Assembly: GCF_016615815.1 (NCBI RefSeq)
Contig: NZ_CP067112.1
Location: 2,356,001 to 2,420,000, forward strand
Direction: 5' to 3'
Length of the DNA: 64,000 nucleotides
Source: Luteimonas sp. MC1572
Lineage (GTDB): Bacteria; Pseudomonadota; Gammaproteobacteria; Xanthomonadales; Xanthomonadaceae
The position numbers and the translations under genes were made by a program. The notes beneath the pieces are model-generated. The model was given only the letters and a program-made list of their open reading frames with translations. It ran no database searches and was not told the origin of the DNA. Positions 34,230 to 45,585 of the stretch are shown in pieces (positions within the stretch are counted from its first letter, which is position 1; every line of letters starts with the position of its first letter).

Positions 34230-35954
34230 ATGAGCGCAGTTCAGACAAGCAACCTCGCGGGCATTACGGGAATCGCACGCCGCTTGGTGTTGGATGGAGC
34301 GCTCGACGAGGCCACCGCCCGAGACTCGCTAGACAGGGCGACCGCCGAGCGCAAGCCTATTGCGTCATATTTGCGTGAAGCAAAGCTCGTCACTTCGGCA
34401 CAAATGGCAGCGGCCAACTCCATTGAATTCGGCATGCCCGTGTTCGACCCCTCGGTCATGGATGGCACGCAAAGCGCCATCAAGCTGGTCACAGACGAGC
34501 TGCTTGCAAAGCACAACGTGCTGCCGCTGTTCAAGCGTGGCGGGCGCCTGTTCGTCGGCGTCGCAGACCCGACCAATACCCACGCTTTGGACGAGGTCAA
34601 GTTCCATACCAATCTGACCGTCGAACCCATACTCGTCGACGAAGAGCGCATCCGACGCACCATCGAGCTATGGCAGGAGAGCAGCGATACGTTCGGCGAC
34701 ACACTCGATGACAGTGAAGGCTTGGAGAAGCTCGACATCAGCGGGGGTGAGGAGGACGGGACCGACGATGGCGTCAGCGCCAAGGGCGACGACACGCCGG
34801 TGGTCAAGTTCATCAACAAGGTGCTGATCGACGCCATCAAGAAGGGCGCCTCCGACATCCATTTCGAGCCGTACGAAACAGACTACCGGGTGCGCCTGCG
34901 CATCGACGGCATCCTCAAGCAAGTCGCCAAGATGCCGGTGAAACTCAACCAGCGCATCACCGCGCGCTTGAAAGTCATGGCGCAGCTGGACATTGCCGAG
35001 AAGCGCGTGCCGCAGGACGGCCGTATCAAACTCAACCTCTCCAAGACCAAGCAGATCGACTTCCGTGTCAGCACGTTGCCTACGCTGTTCGGCGAGAAGG
35101 TCGTGTTGCGTATCCTCGACGGCAGCGCAGCCAAGCTGGGCGTCGAGAAACTTGGTTACGAGCCTGAGCAGCAGAAGCTGTTCCTGGAAGCCATCCACAA
35201 GCCCTACGGCATGGTGCTGGTCACCGGCCCAACCGGCTCCGGCAAGACGGTGAGCCTGTACACCGCTCTGGGGATCCTGAACGACGAGACTCGCAATATC
35301 TCGACCGCGGAGGACCCGGTGGAAATCCGGTTGCCCGGCGTCAACCAGGTACAGCAGAACGTAAAGCGCGGCATGACCTTCGCCGCAGCGCTCCGCAGCT
35401 TCCTGCGCCAGGACCCGGACATCATCATGGTGGGTGAGATCCGCGACCTGGAGACCGCCGAGATCGCCATCAAGGCGGCGCAGACCGGCCACATGGTGCT
35501 TAGCACCCTGCACACCAACGACGCCCCTCAGACCATTGCCCGACTGATGAACATGGGCATTGCGCCCTACAACATCACGAGTTCGGTGACCCTGGTAATC
35601 GCCCAGCGCTTGGCGCGACGCCTGTGCAGCAAGTGCAAGCAGCCCCAAGAACTGCCAGACAACGCACTTCTGGCGGAGGGCTTTACCGCCGACGAGATCC
35701 ATGAAGGATTCACGATCTATGAGGCTGTGGGCTGCGACGAGTGCACCGGCGGCTACAAGGGACGGCTTGGCGTGTACCAGGTACTGCCGATGAGCGAGGA
35801 GATCCAGACCATCGTGCTGCAGGGGGGCAATGCGATCCAGATTGCCGAGGTGGCCAAGGCGGCCGGCGTCAAGGACCTGCGTCAATCCGCCCTACTCAAG
35901 GTGAAGAACGGGCTGACTACACTGGCAGAGATCAACCGGATTACGGTGGACTGA
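34230..35954 (+). CDS. pilB: type IV pilus extension ATPase PilB
   Basis: The 574-residue hexameric ATPase powers pilus assembly at the cytoplasmic face of the inner membrane. The N-terminal MshEN/T2SSE_N domain covers about residues 1-150. The core has Walker A GPTGSGKTVSLYTAL, Asp box STAEDPVEIRLPGVNQVQQN, Walker B IIMVGEIRDLETAEIA and the His box HMVLSTLHTNDAP. The tetracysteine zinc site is CSKCKQ...CDECTGGYKGR. All catalytic motifs are intact. It starts after its own sigma54-like promoter, separated from pilA by the GT-C-like gene. Confidence 0.96.
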   Translation: MSAVQTSNLAGITGIARRLVLDGALDEATARDSLDRATAERKPIASYLREAKLVTSAQMAAANSIEFGMPVFDPSVMDGTQSAIKLVTDELLAKHNVLPLFKRGGRLFVGVADPTNTHALDEVKFHTNLTVEPILVDEERIRRTIELWQESSDTFGDTLDDSEGLEKLDISGGEEDGTDDGVSAKGDDTPVVKFINKVLIDAIKKGASDIHFEPYETDYRVRLRIDGILKQVAKMPVKLNQRITARLKVMAQLDIAEKRVPQDGRIKLNLSKTKQIDFRVSTLPTLFGEKVVLRILDGSAAKLGVEKLGYEPEQQKLFLEAIHKPYGMVLVTGPTGSGKTVSLYTALGILNDETRNISTAEDPVEIRLPGVNQVQQNVKRGMTFAAALRSFLRQDPDIIMVGEIRDLETAEIAIKAAQTGHMVLSTLHTNDAPQTIARLMNMGIAPYNITSSVTLVIAQRLARRLCSKCKQPQELPDNALLAEGFTADEIHEGFTIYEAVGCDECTGGYKGRLGVYQVLPMSEEIQTIVLQGGNAIQIAEVAKAAGVKDLRQSALLKVKNGLTTLAEINRITVD

Positions 35955-35989
35955 CCCGCGAGGGCGTCCCGATGCGCCCCTTTGGGCCA

Positions 35990-36014
35990 CCTTCCGCCGC
36001 TTTGCGGTGGAAGG
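35990..36014. repeat. inverted repeat between pilB and pilC
   Basis: CCTTCCGCCG at 35990-35999 pairs with CGGTGGAAGG at 36005-36014 (one G-U pair) around a CTTTG loop. It lies in the 173 bp pilB-pilC gap and lacks a T tract. It may reduce read-through or act as an mRNA processing structure. Confidence 0.5.
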
Positions 36015-36127
36015 GACGGCGGAAGTCTGCCGGGCGTCACAAACGAAAATTTCACTTTGTCTTGCAAGGGTTTAGGATGGGAGCTTGTGGCCCGATCGGG
36101 GTAACGGGCCTTCTGGGGAGCTAGAGC

Positions 36128-37402
36128 ATGGCCGTGTCTCGTACCGCCGCGCGGTCCGCCGCGAAGAAGAAGCCCACTGGTCCGACGCGCACTGGCGTGG
36201 AACTGTCGCCGTTCGTCTGGGAGGGCACCGACAAGCGCGGCAAGAAGATGAAGGGCGAGCAGTCGGCGAAGAACGCCAACCTGCTGCGCGCCGAACTGCG
36301 ACGCCAGGGCATCACCCCCACTGTAGTAAAGCCAAAGGCCAAACCACTGTTTGGCAGCGCGGGCCAGAAGATTACCGCCAAGGAAATCGCGGTGTTCAGC
36401 CGGCAGCTAGCCACCATGATCAAGTCCGGCGTGCCGGTGGTGCAGGCGCTGGAGATCATTGGCAACGGCCACAAGAATGAGCGCATGAAGGTGATGGTTA
36501 ACACCGTGCGCCTCGACATCGAGGGCGGTTCCTCGATCTACGAATCGATGAGCAAGCACCCGGTGCAATTTGACGAGCTGTACCGCAACCTGGTGAAGGC
36601 GGGTGAAACGGCCGGCGTGCTTGAGACTGTGCTCGACACCATCGCTACCTACAAGGAAAACACCGAGAGCCTGAAGGGCAAGATCAAGAAGGCGCTGTTC
36701 TATCCGGCCACGGTGATCGCGGTGGCGATCCTGGTCAGCGCGGTCTTGCTGGTGTTCGTGGTGCCGCAGTTCCAGGCGACCTTCAAGAGCTTCGGCGCCG
36801 ACCTGCCGGCGTTTACCCAGCTGATCATCAACGCAAGCGACTTCATGATCGCGTGGTGGTGGCTGATATTGGCGATCATTGTCGGCGGCGGCTGCTTTTT
36901 CATGTACTCCTACAGGCGCTCGCCCCCGTTGCAGCATCTGATGGACAGGCTGGTACTGAAGATTCCGGTCATCGGCCAGATTCTCCACAACGCCGCCGTC
37001 GCCCGCTTCGCCCGCACCTTGGCCACCACTTTCAGGGCCGGCGTTCCGCTGGTCGAAGCACTGGACATCGTGGCCGGCGCCACCGGCAACCAGGTATACG
37101 AGAAGGCCGTGCACGAGATCAAGGACGACGTGTCCGTGGGCTACCAGCTCAACATGGCCATGAAGCAGGTCAACATTTTCCCGCACATGGTGGTGCAGAT
37201 GACCGCCATCGGCGAAGAGGCCGGCGCGCTGGACACCATGCTGTTCAAGGTGGCCGAGTTCTTCGAGGAAGAGGTCAACAACTCGGTCGATGCGCTGAGC
37301 AGCCTGCTGGAGCCGATGATCATGGTCATCATCGGCGGCGTGGTGGGCTCGATGGTGATCGGCATGTACCTGCCGATCTTCAAGATCGCGGGCACCATCT
37401 AG
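36128..37402 (+). CDS. pilC: type IV pilus inner-membrane platform protein PilC
   Basis: The 424-residue protein has two T2SSF domains, each a helical bundle: the first around ITAKEIAVFSRQLATMIKSGVPVVQAL, the second around VARFARTLATTFRAGVPLVEALDIV. Three main transmembrane helices are visible (YPATVIAVAILVSAVLLVFVV; IAWWWLILAIIVGGGCFFMY; LLEPMIMVIIGGVVGSMVIG). It couples PilB ATPase rotation to pilin insertion. The ATG follows GGGGAGC. pilD follows five bases later, so the two share a message. Confidence 0.95.
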   Translation: MAVSRTAARSAAKKKPTGPTRTGVELSPFVWEGTDKRGKKMKGEQSAKNANLLRAELRRQGITPTVVKPKAKPLFGSAGQKITAKEIAVFSRQLATMIKSGVPVVQALEIIGNGHKNERMKVMVNTVRLDIEGGSSIYESMSKHPVQFDELYRNLVKAGETAGVLETVLDTIATYKENTESLKGKIKKALFYPATVIAVAILVSAVLLVFVVPQFQATFKSFGADLPAFTQLIINASDFMIAWWWLILAIIVGGGCFFMYSYRRSPPLQHLMDRLVLKIPVIGQILHNAAVARFARTLATTFRAGVPLVEALDIVAGATGNQVYEKAVHEIKDDVSVGYQLNMAMKQVNIFPHMVVQMTAIGEEAGALDTMLFKVAEFFEEEVNNSVDALSSLLEPMIMVIIGGVVGSMVIGMYLPIFKIAGTI

Positions 37403-37406
37403 GTAA

Positions 37407-38267
37407 ATGTCTTTCCTCGGCGACAACCCCGAACTGGGCTACCCGGTGATCGCAGGCCTCGGCCTGCTGGTCGGCAGCTTCCTCAACGTGGTGATCCTGC
37501 GCCTGCCCAGGCGCATGGAGTGGGAGTGGAAGCGCGACAGCCGCGAGATGCTTGGCGAGCCGGAGATGTACGACCCGCCGCCACCGGGGATCGTGGTGGA
37601 GCGCTCGCACTGCCCGCACTGCGGCCATCAGCTCAGCTGGTTCGAGAACATCCCGGTGTTCAGCTGGCTGGCGCTGCGCGGCAAGTGCCGCTCATGCAAG
37701 GCGCCCATCTCCGCGCAGTACCCGGCGGTCGAGCTGCTGACGATGCTGCTGATGGTGCTGTGCGTGTGGCGCTTCGGCTTCGGCTGGCAGGGCTTTGGCG
37801 CCTGCCTGCTCACCTGCTTCCTGATCGCACTGTCGGGCATCGACCTGCGCACGCAGCTGCTGCCTGATTCGCTGACCTTGCCGCTGATGTGGCTGGGGTT
37901 GATCGCGGCGGTGGAGAACCTGTACGTCGCGCCCAAGGCGGCGCTGTTGGGCGCCATTGCCGGCTACGTGAGCCTGTGGTCGGTGTGGTGGGTGTTCAAG
38001 CAGGTCACCGGCAAGGAAGGCATGGGCCACGGCGACTTCAAGCTGCTGGCCGCGCTGGGCGCCTGGTGCGGCCTGGCCGGCGTGCTGCCGACCATCCTGA
38101 TGTCTTCGCTGGTGGGCGCCATTGTTGGCGGCGCCTGGCTGGCCATCAAGGGCCGCGACCGTGCCACCCCGATCCCGTTCGGTCCGTTCCTGGCCGTCGC
38201 CGGCTGGATCGTCTTCATGTGGGGCGAGCAGATCATGGGCGCATACATGGCCTACGCCGGGTTCTGA
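37407..38267 (+). CDS. pilD: type IV prepilin peptidase PilD
   Basis: The 286-residue inner-membrane aspartic protease and N-methyltransferase cleaves the PilA leader. A zinc-binding domain has CPHCGHQ and CRSCKA. The catalytic aspartates are in LSGIDLRTQLLPD and GMGHGDFKLLAALGAW. GLLVGSFLNVVILRLPRRM at the start is the conserved first helix. All Cys and Asp residues expected for a bifunctional enzyme are present. It probably also serves a type II secretion system, as is usual in this family. Confidence 0.96.
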   Translation: MSFLGDNPELGYPVIAGLGLLVGSFLNVVILRLPRRMEWEWKRDSREMLGEPEMYDPPPPGIVVERSHCPHCGHQLSWFENIPVFSWLALRGKCRSCKAPISAQYPAVELLTMLLMVLCVWRFGFGWQGFGACLLTCFLIALSGIDLRTQLLPDSLTLPLMWLGLIAAVENLYVAPKAALLGAIAGYVSLWSVWWVFKQVTGKEGMGHGDFKLLAALGAWCGLAGVLPTILMSSLVGAIVGGAWLAIKGRDRATPIPFGPFLAVAGWIVFMWGEQIMGAYMAYAGF

Positions 38268-38270
38268 CCT

Positions 38271-38292
38271 CTCTCCCCCGAAAACGGGGAGA
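38271..38292. repeat. C-rich/G-rich imperfect palindrome between pilD and coaE
   Basis: CTCTCCCCCG-aaaa-CGGGGAGA forms an imperfect stem in the 44 bp gap. It resembles two other copies in the window (42639-42662 and 48047-48070). Confidence 0.5.
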
Positions 38293-38311
38293 TGCCTGCC
38301 ACACTCATCGC

Positions 38312-38935
38312 ATGGCCGACTACACCATCGCCCTCACCGGGGGCATCGCCTCCGGCAAGTCCGAAGTGGAGCGCCGCTTCCGCGCGCTCGGCATCATCGT
38401 CGCCGACGCCGACCAGGCATCCCGTGACGTGGTGGCCCGCGGTACCGAAGGCTTGGCGGAAGTCGTGTCCGTGTTTGGCGCGGACGCCCTCGATGCCGAA
38501 GGCGACCTCGACCGCCCTGCGATGCGCCGCCTGGTGTTCAACGACGCCACCGCGCGGCATCGCCTGGAAGCCATCATCCACCCGCGCGTGCGCCTCGCGT
38601 TGCGCGCCGCCTGCGCGGCAGCGCCGGGCCCTTACGCCATTGCCGCCATCCCCTTGCTCGCAGAAGGCGGCCGTGCGGCATACCCCTGGTTGCACCGCGT
38701 GCTGGTGGTCGACGTGCCTGTCGACGTGCAGCTGGCGCGGCTACTGCGTCGCGACGGCATCGACGAGGCGCTGGCGTGGAAGATGATCCGCGCACAGGCC
38801 GGCCGCGAGGAGCGGCTGGCGATTGCCGACGATGTGATCATCAATGACGGGCCGGTCGCGGCGCTGGACGGCGCGGTGACGGCGCTGCATGGGCGCTACC
38901 TGGAGCTGGCGCGGGGTGCTGCGGCGCGCGGATAG
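38312..38935 (+). CDS. coaE: dephospho-CoA kinase
   Basis: The 207-residue P-loop kinase catalyses the last step of coenzyme A synthesis, phosphorylating the ribose 3'-OH of dephospho-CoA. Walker A is LTGGIASGKSEVERRF at residues 8-23. DADQASRDVVARGTEG and a LID-type arginine region (RLLRRDGIDEALAWKMIRAQ) follow the family pattern. Position downstream of pilD is the common gammaproteobacterial arrangement. It ends four bases from a convergent gene, with no terminator visible. Confidence 0.95.
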   Translation: MADYTIALTGGIASGKSEVERRFRALGIIVADADQASRDVVARGTEGLAEVVSVFGADALDAEGDLDRPAMRRLVFNDATARHRLEAIIHPRVRLALRAACAAAPGPYAIAAIPLLAEGGRAAYPWLHRVLVVDVPVDVQLARLLRRDGIDEALAWKMIRAQAGREERLAIADDVIINDGPVAALDGAVTALHGRYLELARGAAARG

Positions 38936-38939
38936 CTGG

Positions 38940-39398
38940 TCAGCGCCGGGCAACGGTACGGTATGGGCCGTGCGCGCCTGCATACGGCTCCCCTGTCTCC
39001 ACACGCGCGCAGACCCGATCACCGCACAGGGTGAGATCGGCCGCATTGATCGCCTCGAGAAGCCGTTGATCGCGGCTGATCGAAGCCAGCTCGCGCTTGG
39101 CTGAAGCCAAGGCCAGCGTCGCGCCGGCAACGGCGACCACGGCGCCGATCAGCAGCGCTGCTGATGCGATCCAGAGCACGCGCATGCGCGACTCGACCGC
39201 AACAGCCTGCGCCACCGCTGCCCGGGTGTGCTCTGCCCCGAGTGTGTTGGCAGCGGACGTGACCTCGCGTCGGAAGTCGGCGCTGGTGCGCTCAAGTTGT
39301 TCGACCGCGCGCGTGCTCCGCTCGTCGAGGCGCCCGGCCACGACGGCCAGCTGCAGCGCGAACTCGCGCGGGTCGAGATCGGCCGGCAACCGGGTCAT
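38940..39398 (-). CDS. small single-pass membrane protein of unknown function
   Basis: This gene is not recognised. Its 152 residues comprise a charged helical N-terminal half (FALQLAVVAGRLDERSTRAVEQLERTSADF region, coiled-coil-like), one strong transmembrane helix near residue 75-98 (VLWIASAALLIGAVVAVAGATL) and a C-terminal segment with two Cys (LCGDRVCARVETGEPY), likely on the periplasmic side. The start overlaps the hydrolase stop by four bases, so it is translated with it. It may be an immunity or accessory membrane protein for that enzyme (inference). Confidence 0.6.
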   Translation of the reverse strand: MTRLPADLDPREFALQLAVVAGRLDERSTRAVEQLERTSADFRREVTSAANTLGAEHTRAAVAQAVAVESRMRVLWIASAALLIGAVVAVAGATLALASAKRELASISRDQRLLEAINAADLTLCGDRVCARVETGEPYAGAHGPYRTVARR

Positions 39399-40921
39399 GG
39401 GGGCAGCATCGCCGGCGCACCCTGCCCTGACGCGACCGGGTGAGGCGGTCGGCGCACTACGTCCTGCTCCACCTCTGCGCGCAGGCGGACGTGGTCTTCG
39501 TCACTCCGGTATGTAGTCGACCAGGCTTGGCCGAGTCGCAGACCGGACTTGAAGACCTGGCCCATGGGGGTCTCGAGATAGGCCGTGGCCACCGCTGACA
39601 TGCTGGCCGCTCCTTGGCGCTGCGCGGCGTCGAAAAGCTGGTCGAACATGACCTCCACGGTGTCGCGCGCCACCAGTATTTCCGCCCGCATAGGGAGGGA
39701 CGATCGCGCTGCAACGTGGTCGAGCAGCGTCACCTCGCGCGTATGCATCCGTTCGATGGCGGTCAGCGCCGCATCCATCTTCGGGTCGGTGCCGCCCGGT
39801 GTACGTCCGCGCTCCACATGACGCCACTGCAGGGTGGCTGCGAGATCGTGGTCGACGGGGTCCCTGGCGCAGGGATCGGGAACCAGCACCTTGCACGCAG
39901 GCGACAGGTCGGTGTGGATGCGACGCTCACCGTTGCGCCGGTAGTGCACGGTGTCGATGACGCCGAGCTGGTGCTGGTCCGAGCTGTGGATGACGTACAG
40001 GCGTGGGTCGAGCGGCACCGGCACCTTTTGCAGCAGTTGCGCGCCAAACATGGTGTTGAGGTAGTCCACGTCCATGTTCTGGACGCGCCGGGAAATGCCG
40101 TCGATCAGGTAGCCGCCCCCGACGTCCGCGTGCGCGCCGGGCACGGAGAAGCTGGCGACGCGGCCGCGCTCCGACAGTCCGTCGGGCAAGTGGCGTGTGG
40201 CATCGAAGAGGCCGCGTGCTTCGTGCAGGGCGGTGAACCCCAATGCGCTGACATTCGAGCTCGGGAATGCCCGCGGCTCGTCTTTTATGGAGGCGGCGAC
40301 CGGGTCGTGGATCAGCGCGACCTGCACTGTTCGGCCGGGTGGCACGAGCGGCGGGCGGTCGGCGTACTTGATGCTGCTGAGCCGGCCGTCGGACCCGTAG
40401 GCGATATCGGCATCGGTCGGGTCCCGGATCCCTCTTTCATGGATCAATCGCTGCAGCGCGGGAACCTGCTCTGCCCCGCGACTGAAGCCGATGCCCACAA
40501 GGTGGATACGGACGCCGGGATCTTCATCGATCCATTTGGCGGCCTGGACGCAGAACTGGTAATAGCCCTGCTCGACGCGGGGCTGGAAGGTCACCGCAAA
40601 CATGCTGTCGAGCCGACTTGATATGTACTCGTCCTGTGTACCTATGCCTTCGACATATCCGACAGCGATCCTCGGCGCCTCCAGCGCCTCGATGTCATCT
40701 TTTAAGCGTCCGACGAGCGTGTGTTCCGTCGGCGCGTCCCTGTGAATGCTGTTGCCGGTACCATCAATCGCGACTACAAACACGCGGTCGCGACTTGTCT
40801 CGAGCAGCAGAGGCACTCTCAACTGCAAGAGCCGATCTTCTGCCAATTGCAGCGATGCCAGTTCGTTTTTTGTTGCCGGCCTGGCTTGAACTCCGTCCGG
40901 TGTCAGTCTGTAGCCAGTCAT
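39395..40921 (-). CDS. DUF2235 alpha/beta hydrolase, lipase-effector-like
   Basis: The product is 508 residues. RVFVVAIDGTGNS at the start of the fold and the nucleophile elbow IHLVGIGFSRGAEQVPALQ (GxSxG with Ser) are the DUF2235 pattern. A possible acid lies in VALIHDPVA and a His in VPGAHADVGGGYLIDG. This family includes type VI phospholipase effectors of the Tle group and uncharacterised hydrolases. No signal peptide and no transmembrane helix. The upstream ribosome site AAGGAGG at six bases fixes ATG 40921. It is flanked by a lipoprotein gene upstream and a membrane protein gene overlapping downstream. Substrate unproven; phospholipid or another ester is likely. Confidence 0.75.
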   Translation of the reverse strand: MTGYRLTPDGVQARPATKNELASLQLAEDRLLQLRVPLLLETSRDRVFVVAIDGTGNSIHRDAPTEHTLVGRLKDDIEALEAPRIAVGYVEGIGTQDEYISSRLDSMFAVTFQPRVEQGYYQFCVQAAKWIDEDPGVRIHLVGIGFSRGAEQVPALQRLIHERGIRDPTDADIAYGSDGRLSSIKYADRPPLVPPGRTVQVALIHDPVAASIKDEPRAFPSSNVSALGFTALHEARGLFDATRHLPDGLSERGRVASFSVPGAHADVGGGYLIDGISRRVQNMDVDYLNTMFGAQLLQKVPVPLDPRLYVIHSSDQHQLGVIDTVHYRRNGERRIHTDLSPACKVLVPDPCARDPVDHDLAATLQWRHVERGRTPGGTDPKMDAALTAIERMHTREVTLLDHVAARSSLPMRAEILVARDTVEVMFDQLFDAAQRQGAASMSAVATAYLETPMGQVFKSGLRLGQAWSTTYRSDEDHVRLRAEVEQDVVRRPPHPVASGQGAPAMLPP

Positions 40922-40951
40922 GCAATCCTCCTTGATTGCACTCAATCAATA

Positions 40952-41575
40952 TCAGTATGTCCTTGAGTGAACCAGCACAATTCCCGAGTGCTGGTTGCTG
41001 TAGGGGTTCTCTGGATTCTTCAGCTCTCTCAACGCCATCCACGTGCTCATGTATACGCTGACGGTGCGGTCATCCACGACGATAATGATCCCGGGATAGG
41101 GAATGTTGCTGTCCTCTAGGATGTCCTCGCGCGCGACCGTGTGTCTCACCATGCGGTCCGCGAAGATCTCCGCCATGTCCACGCTGGCTGCCAGTGATGT
41201 TCCATCCTGGGACGTCCAGATCACTTCGGCAGGCGGCGGGAAGTTCCTGATCGGTCCGCGCCCTGCACGCAGTACTTTCTCTAGCGGCCTGCCCAGGGAT
41301 TCGAACGACGGACCTGGCCGCTCGACGCCATGGGGGCGTCCCGCATAGACGATCTTGCAGCTCTGCGTGCTGAAGCAATGCGTCCCAAACTGATGCCACG
41401 CAAACCACAACGGCCAATCCGCCACCGTGCCGGTAAACGGACCATGCCCCGGGGGCGGCGTCATCGGATCGAACTCGGGCTCCACGGCATTGCATCCCTG
41501 CAGCAGCGTGGCGCCGGTCAGTACTGCGGCGAGGAAGGCCGCCAGGCCTGCGCGCGGGTGGTGGCATCTGCGCAT
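40952..41575 (-). CDS. putative lipoprotein of unknown function
   Basis: The 207-residue protein has a signal peptide and lipobox LLQGC (Cys near residue 28), so it would be anchored at a membrane in the periplasm. The mature part contains WPLWFAWHQFGTHCFSTQSC, with two Cys likely forming a disulfide, and IPYPGIIIVVDDRTVSVY near the end. No family is recognised. It is the first gene of a three-gene operon; the hydrolase starts 30 bp after its stop. Periplasmic lipoproteins beside lipase effectors are often immunity proteins, the working idea here. Confidence 0.65.
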   Translation of the reverse strand: MRRCHHPRAGLAAFLAAVLTGATLLQGCNAVEPEFDPMTPPPGHGPFTGTVADWPLWFAWHQFGTHCFSTQSCKIVYAGRPHGVERPGPSFESLGRPLEKVLRAGRGPIRNFPPPAEVIWTSQDGTSLAASVDMAEIFADRMVRHTVAREDILEDSNIPYPGIIIVVDDRTVSVYMSTWMALRELKNPENPYSNQHSGIVLVHSRTY

Positions 41576-41658
41576 GCGTCCATATCCTTATGGTCTGCGC
41601 CCGAAGCTAGTCAGGCCCGGTGAGGGCGTCAAGTCGGGTTTGTCCGCGCGTCACAGTT

Positions 41659-42627
41659 TCAGCGCGACAGGTACGTCCACAGGCCACGGATAGCCGCGAC
41701 GCCCTGCCCGCCGTGCCGTCTGGCCACTGTGATGTCCTCCTCCCCCATGCCGCCGATGGCGTACATCGGCAGCGCCACGCCTTCGCGCAGCTCGGAAAAC
41801 CTTGTCCAGCCGATACCGGCCTGGCCGGGGTGCGTGGCAGTGGCCATCACCGGGCCGACCAAGCAAAAGTCGCAGGCCAGGCGCGCGGCGTGCTGCAGCT
41901 CATCCGCGTCGTGGCACGAGGCGGCCAGCGCCGCGCCCTCCGCCAGCACCGGGCGTTCGCCGAGCGCGGCGAGCTGTGCGGCACGCAGGTGCAGGCCGGC
42001 GCCGAGTTCGCGCGCCAGCTGTGCGTCGCCATTGACCAGCATCTCGGCGCCGGTGCGCCTGCATCGATCAAAGGCCGCGCCGGCCAGCGTGCGCACCCGC
42101 GCCGGCTCCAGCCCGGGCAGGCGCAGCTGCACGCGTGCGATGCCGGCATCCAGCGAGGCGTCCAGCGACGCCAGCCAGGCCGCATCGGCGCGTGCGGGGT
42201 CGCCGTCATCCGCAGGCAGCGGGGTGACCAGATAGCGATCGGGCTGGTGCAGCGCAGCCACCACGGGAATGTCCGCGGGGGGCATGGCGTAGGTGTGCAG
42301 CTTGTGCAGCGGCACCCAGGCCAGGGCCTGGCCTTCGCGGCCGCGCGGCACGCCCTGCCAGCGCGCGATGCGGCGTACGTCCAGGCGCAGCCGCTTGCCC
42401 GGATATGCCTGCGGCACGGTAATCAGCGGCGCGCCAACGGTGGCGGTGATGCCGAGTTCTTCGTGCAGTTCGCGGGCCAGCGCTTCGTCGGCGCCCTCGC
42501 CCGGTTCGCGCTTGCCGCCGGGGAATTCCCACAGACCGGCGAAGTCGCGGTTCACGGTGCGCCGCGTCAGCAGCACCCTGCCGCGCGCGTCGCTCAACAC
42601 GCCCGCAACGACTTCGGTCACCTTCAT
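41659..42627 (-). CDS. Nudix hydrolase (MutT-type) fused to a ThiE-like domain
   Basis: The 322-residue fusion has a Nudix domain at residues 1-130 with a complete Nudix box (GKREPGEGADEALARELHEE plus LGI). The C-terminal half is a thiamine-phosphate-synthase/TenI-like barrel (VNGDAQLARELGAGLHL; CLVGPVMATATHPG; YAIGGMG). In true ThiE the segment after HL is GQxD; here it reads RAAQL, so that domain is probably not an active TMP synthase. Such fusions downstream of secA are common in gammaproteobacteria and are annotated as 8-oxo-dGTP diphosphatase. The likely role is sanitation of oxidised nucleotides, with the barrel of unknown use. Confidence 0.88.
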   Translation of the reverse strand: MKVTEVVAGVLSDARGRVLLTRRTVNRDFAGLWEFPGGKREPGEGADEALARELHEELGITATVGAPLITVPQAYPGKRLRLDVRRIARWQGVPRGREGQALAWVPLHKLHTYAMPPADIPVVAALHQPDRYLVTPLPADDGDPARADAAWLASLDASLDAGIARVQLRLPGLEPARVRTLAGAAFDRCRRTGAEMLVNGDAQLARELGAGLHLRAAQLAALGERPVLAEGAALAASCHDADELQHAARLACDFCLVGPVMATATHPGQAGIGWTRFSELREGVALPMYAIGGMGEEDITVARRHGGQGVAAIRGLWTYLSR

Positions 42628-42638
42628 GCCGCGGCCCT

Positions 42639-42662
42639 CTTCCCCCGGGTCAGCGGGGGAAG
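42639..42662. repeat. palindromic C-rich/G-rich element between secA and the Nudix gene
   Basis: CTTCCCCC at 42639-42646 pairs perfectly with GGGGGAAG at 42655-42662. No T tract follows. Almost the same arms occur at 48047-48070. Confidence 0.6.
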
Positions 42663-42705
42663 GTGCCCGGCGTGCGGACGGGGGCGATCCCGCGGGACCA
42701 TTCCG

Positions 42706-45432
<2,727 letters not shown>

Positions 45433-45494
45433 GGATTGACCGTTGCTGTGAAGAGTGGCCCGGGGACTACGCCGGGATGTCATGGTTCCGGAAA

Positions 45495-45519
45495 CAGGAA
45501 AAGGGCGCGGGGCGCCCTT
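45495..45519 (-). terminator. intrinsic terminator after the M23 peptidase gene
   Basis: AAGGGCGC-ggg-GCGCCCTT is a perfect 8 bp stem. Read leftward it is followed by TTTTCCTGTTTCC. It separates the peptidase gene from secA, so secA should have its own promoter between here and 45433. Confidence 0.75.
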
Positions 45520-45585
45520 CTCTGCTGGCGACGACATTGTACCGTGGGGGTCTGCAGGCCGCCTATCAAGCCCCCCGGCGCAGGA

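Noticed and set aside
36040..36080. Possible sigma54 promoter before pilC (TTTGTCTTGCAAG)
   Set aside because: The TTGCA part fits, but there is no GG doublet 12 bp upstream.
39395..40921. Type IV secretion effector with XVIPCD signal
   Set aside because: The C-terminus ends in a Pro/Gly/Gln-rich tail without the conserved XVIPCD motifs, and no T4SS gene is nearby.
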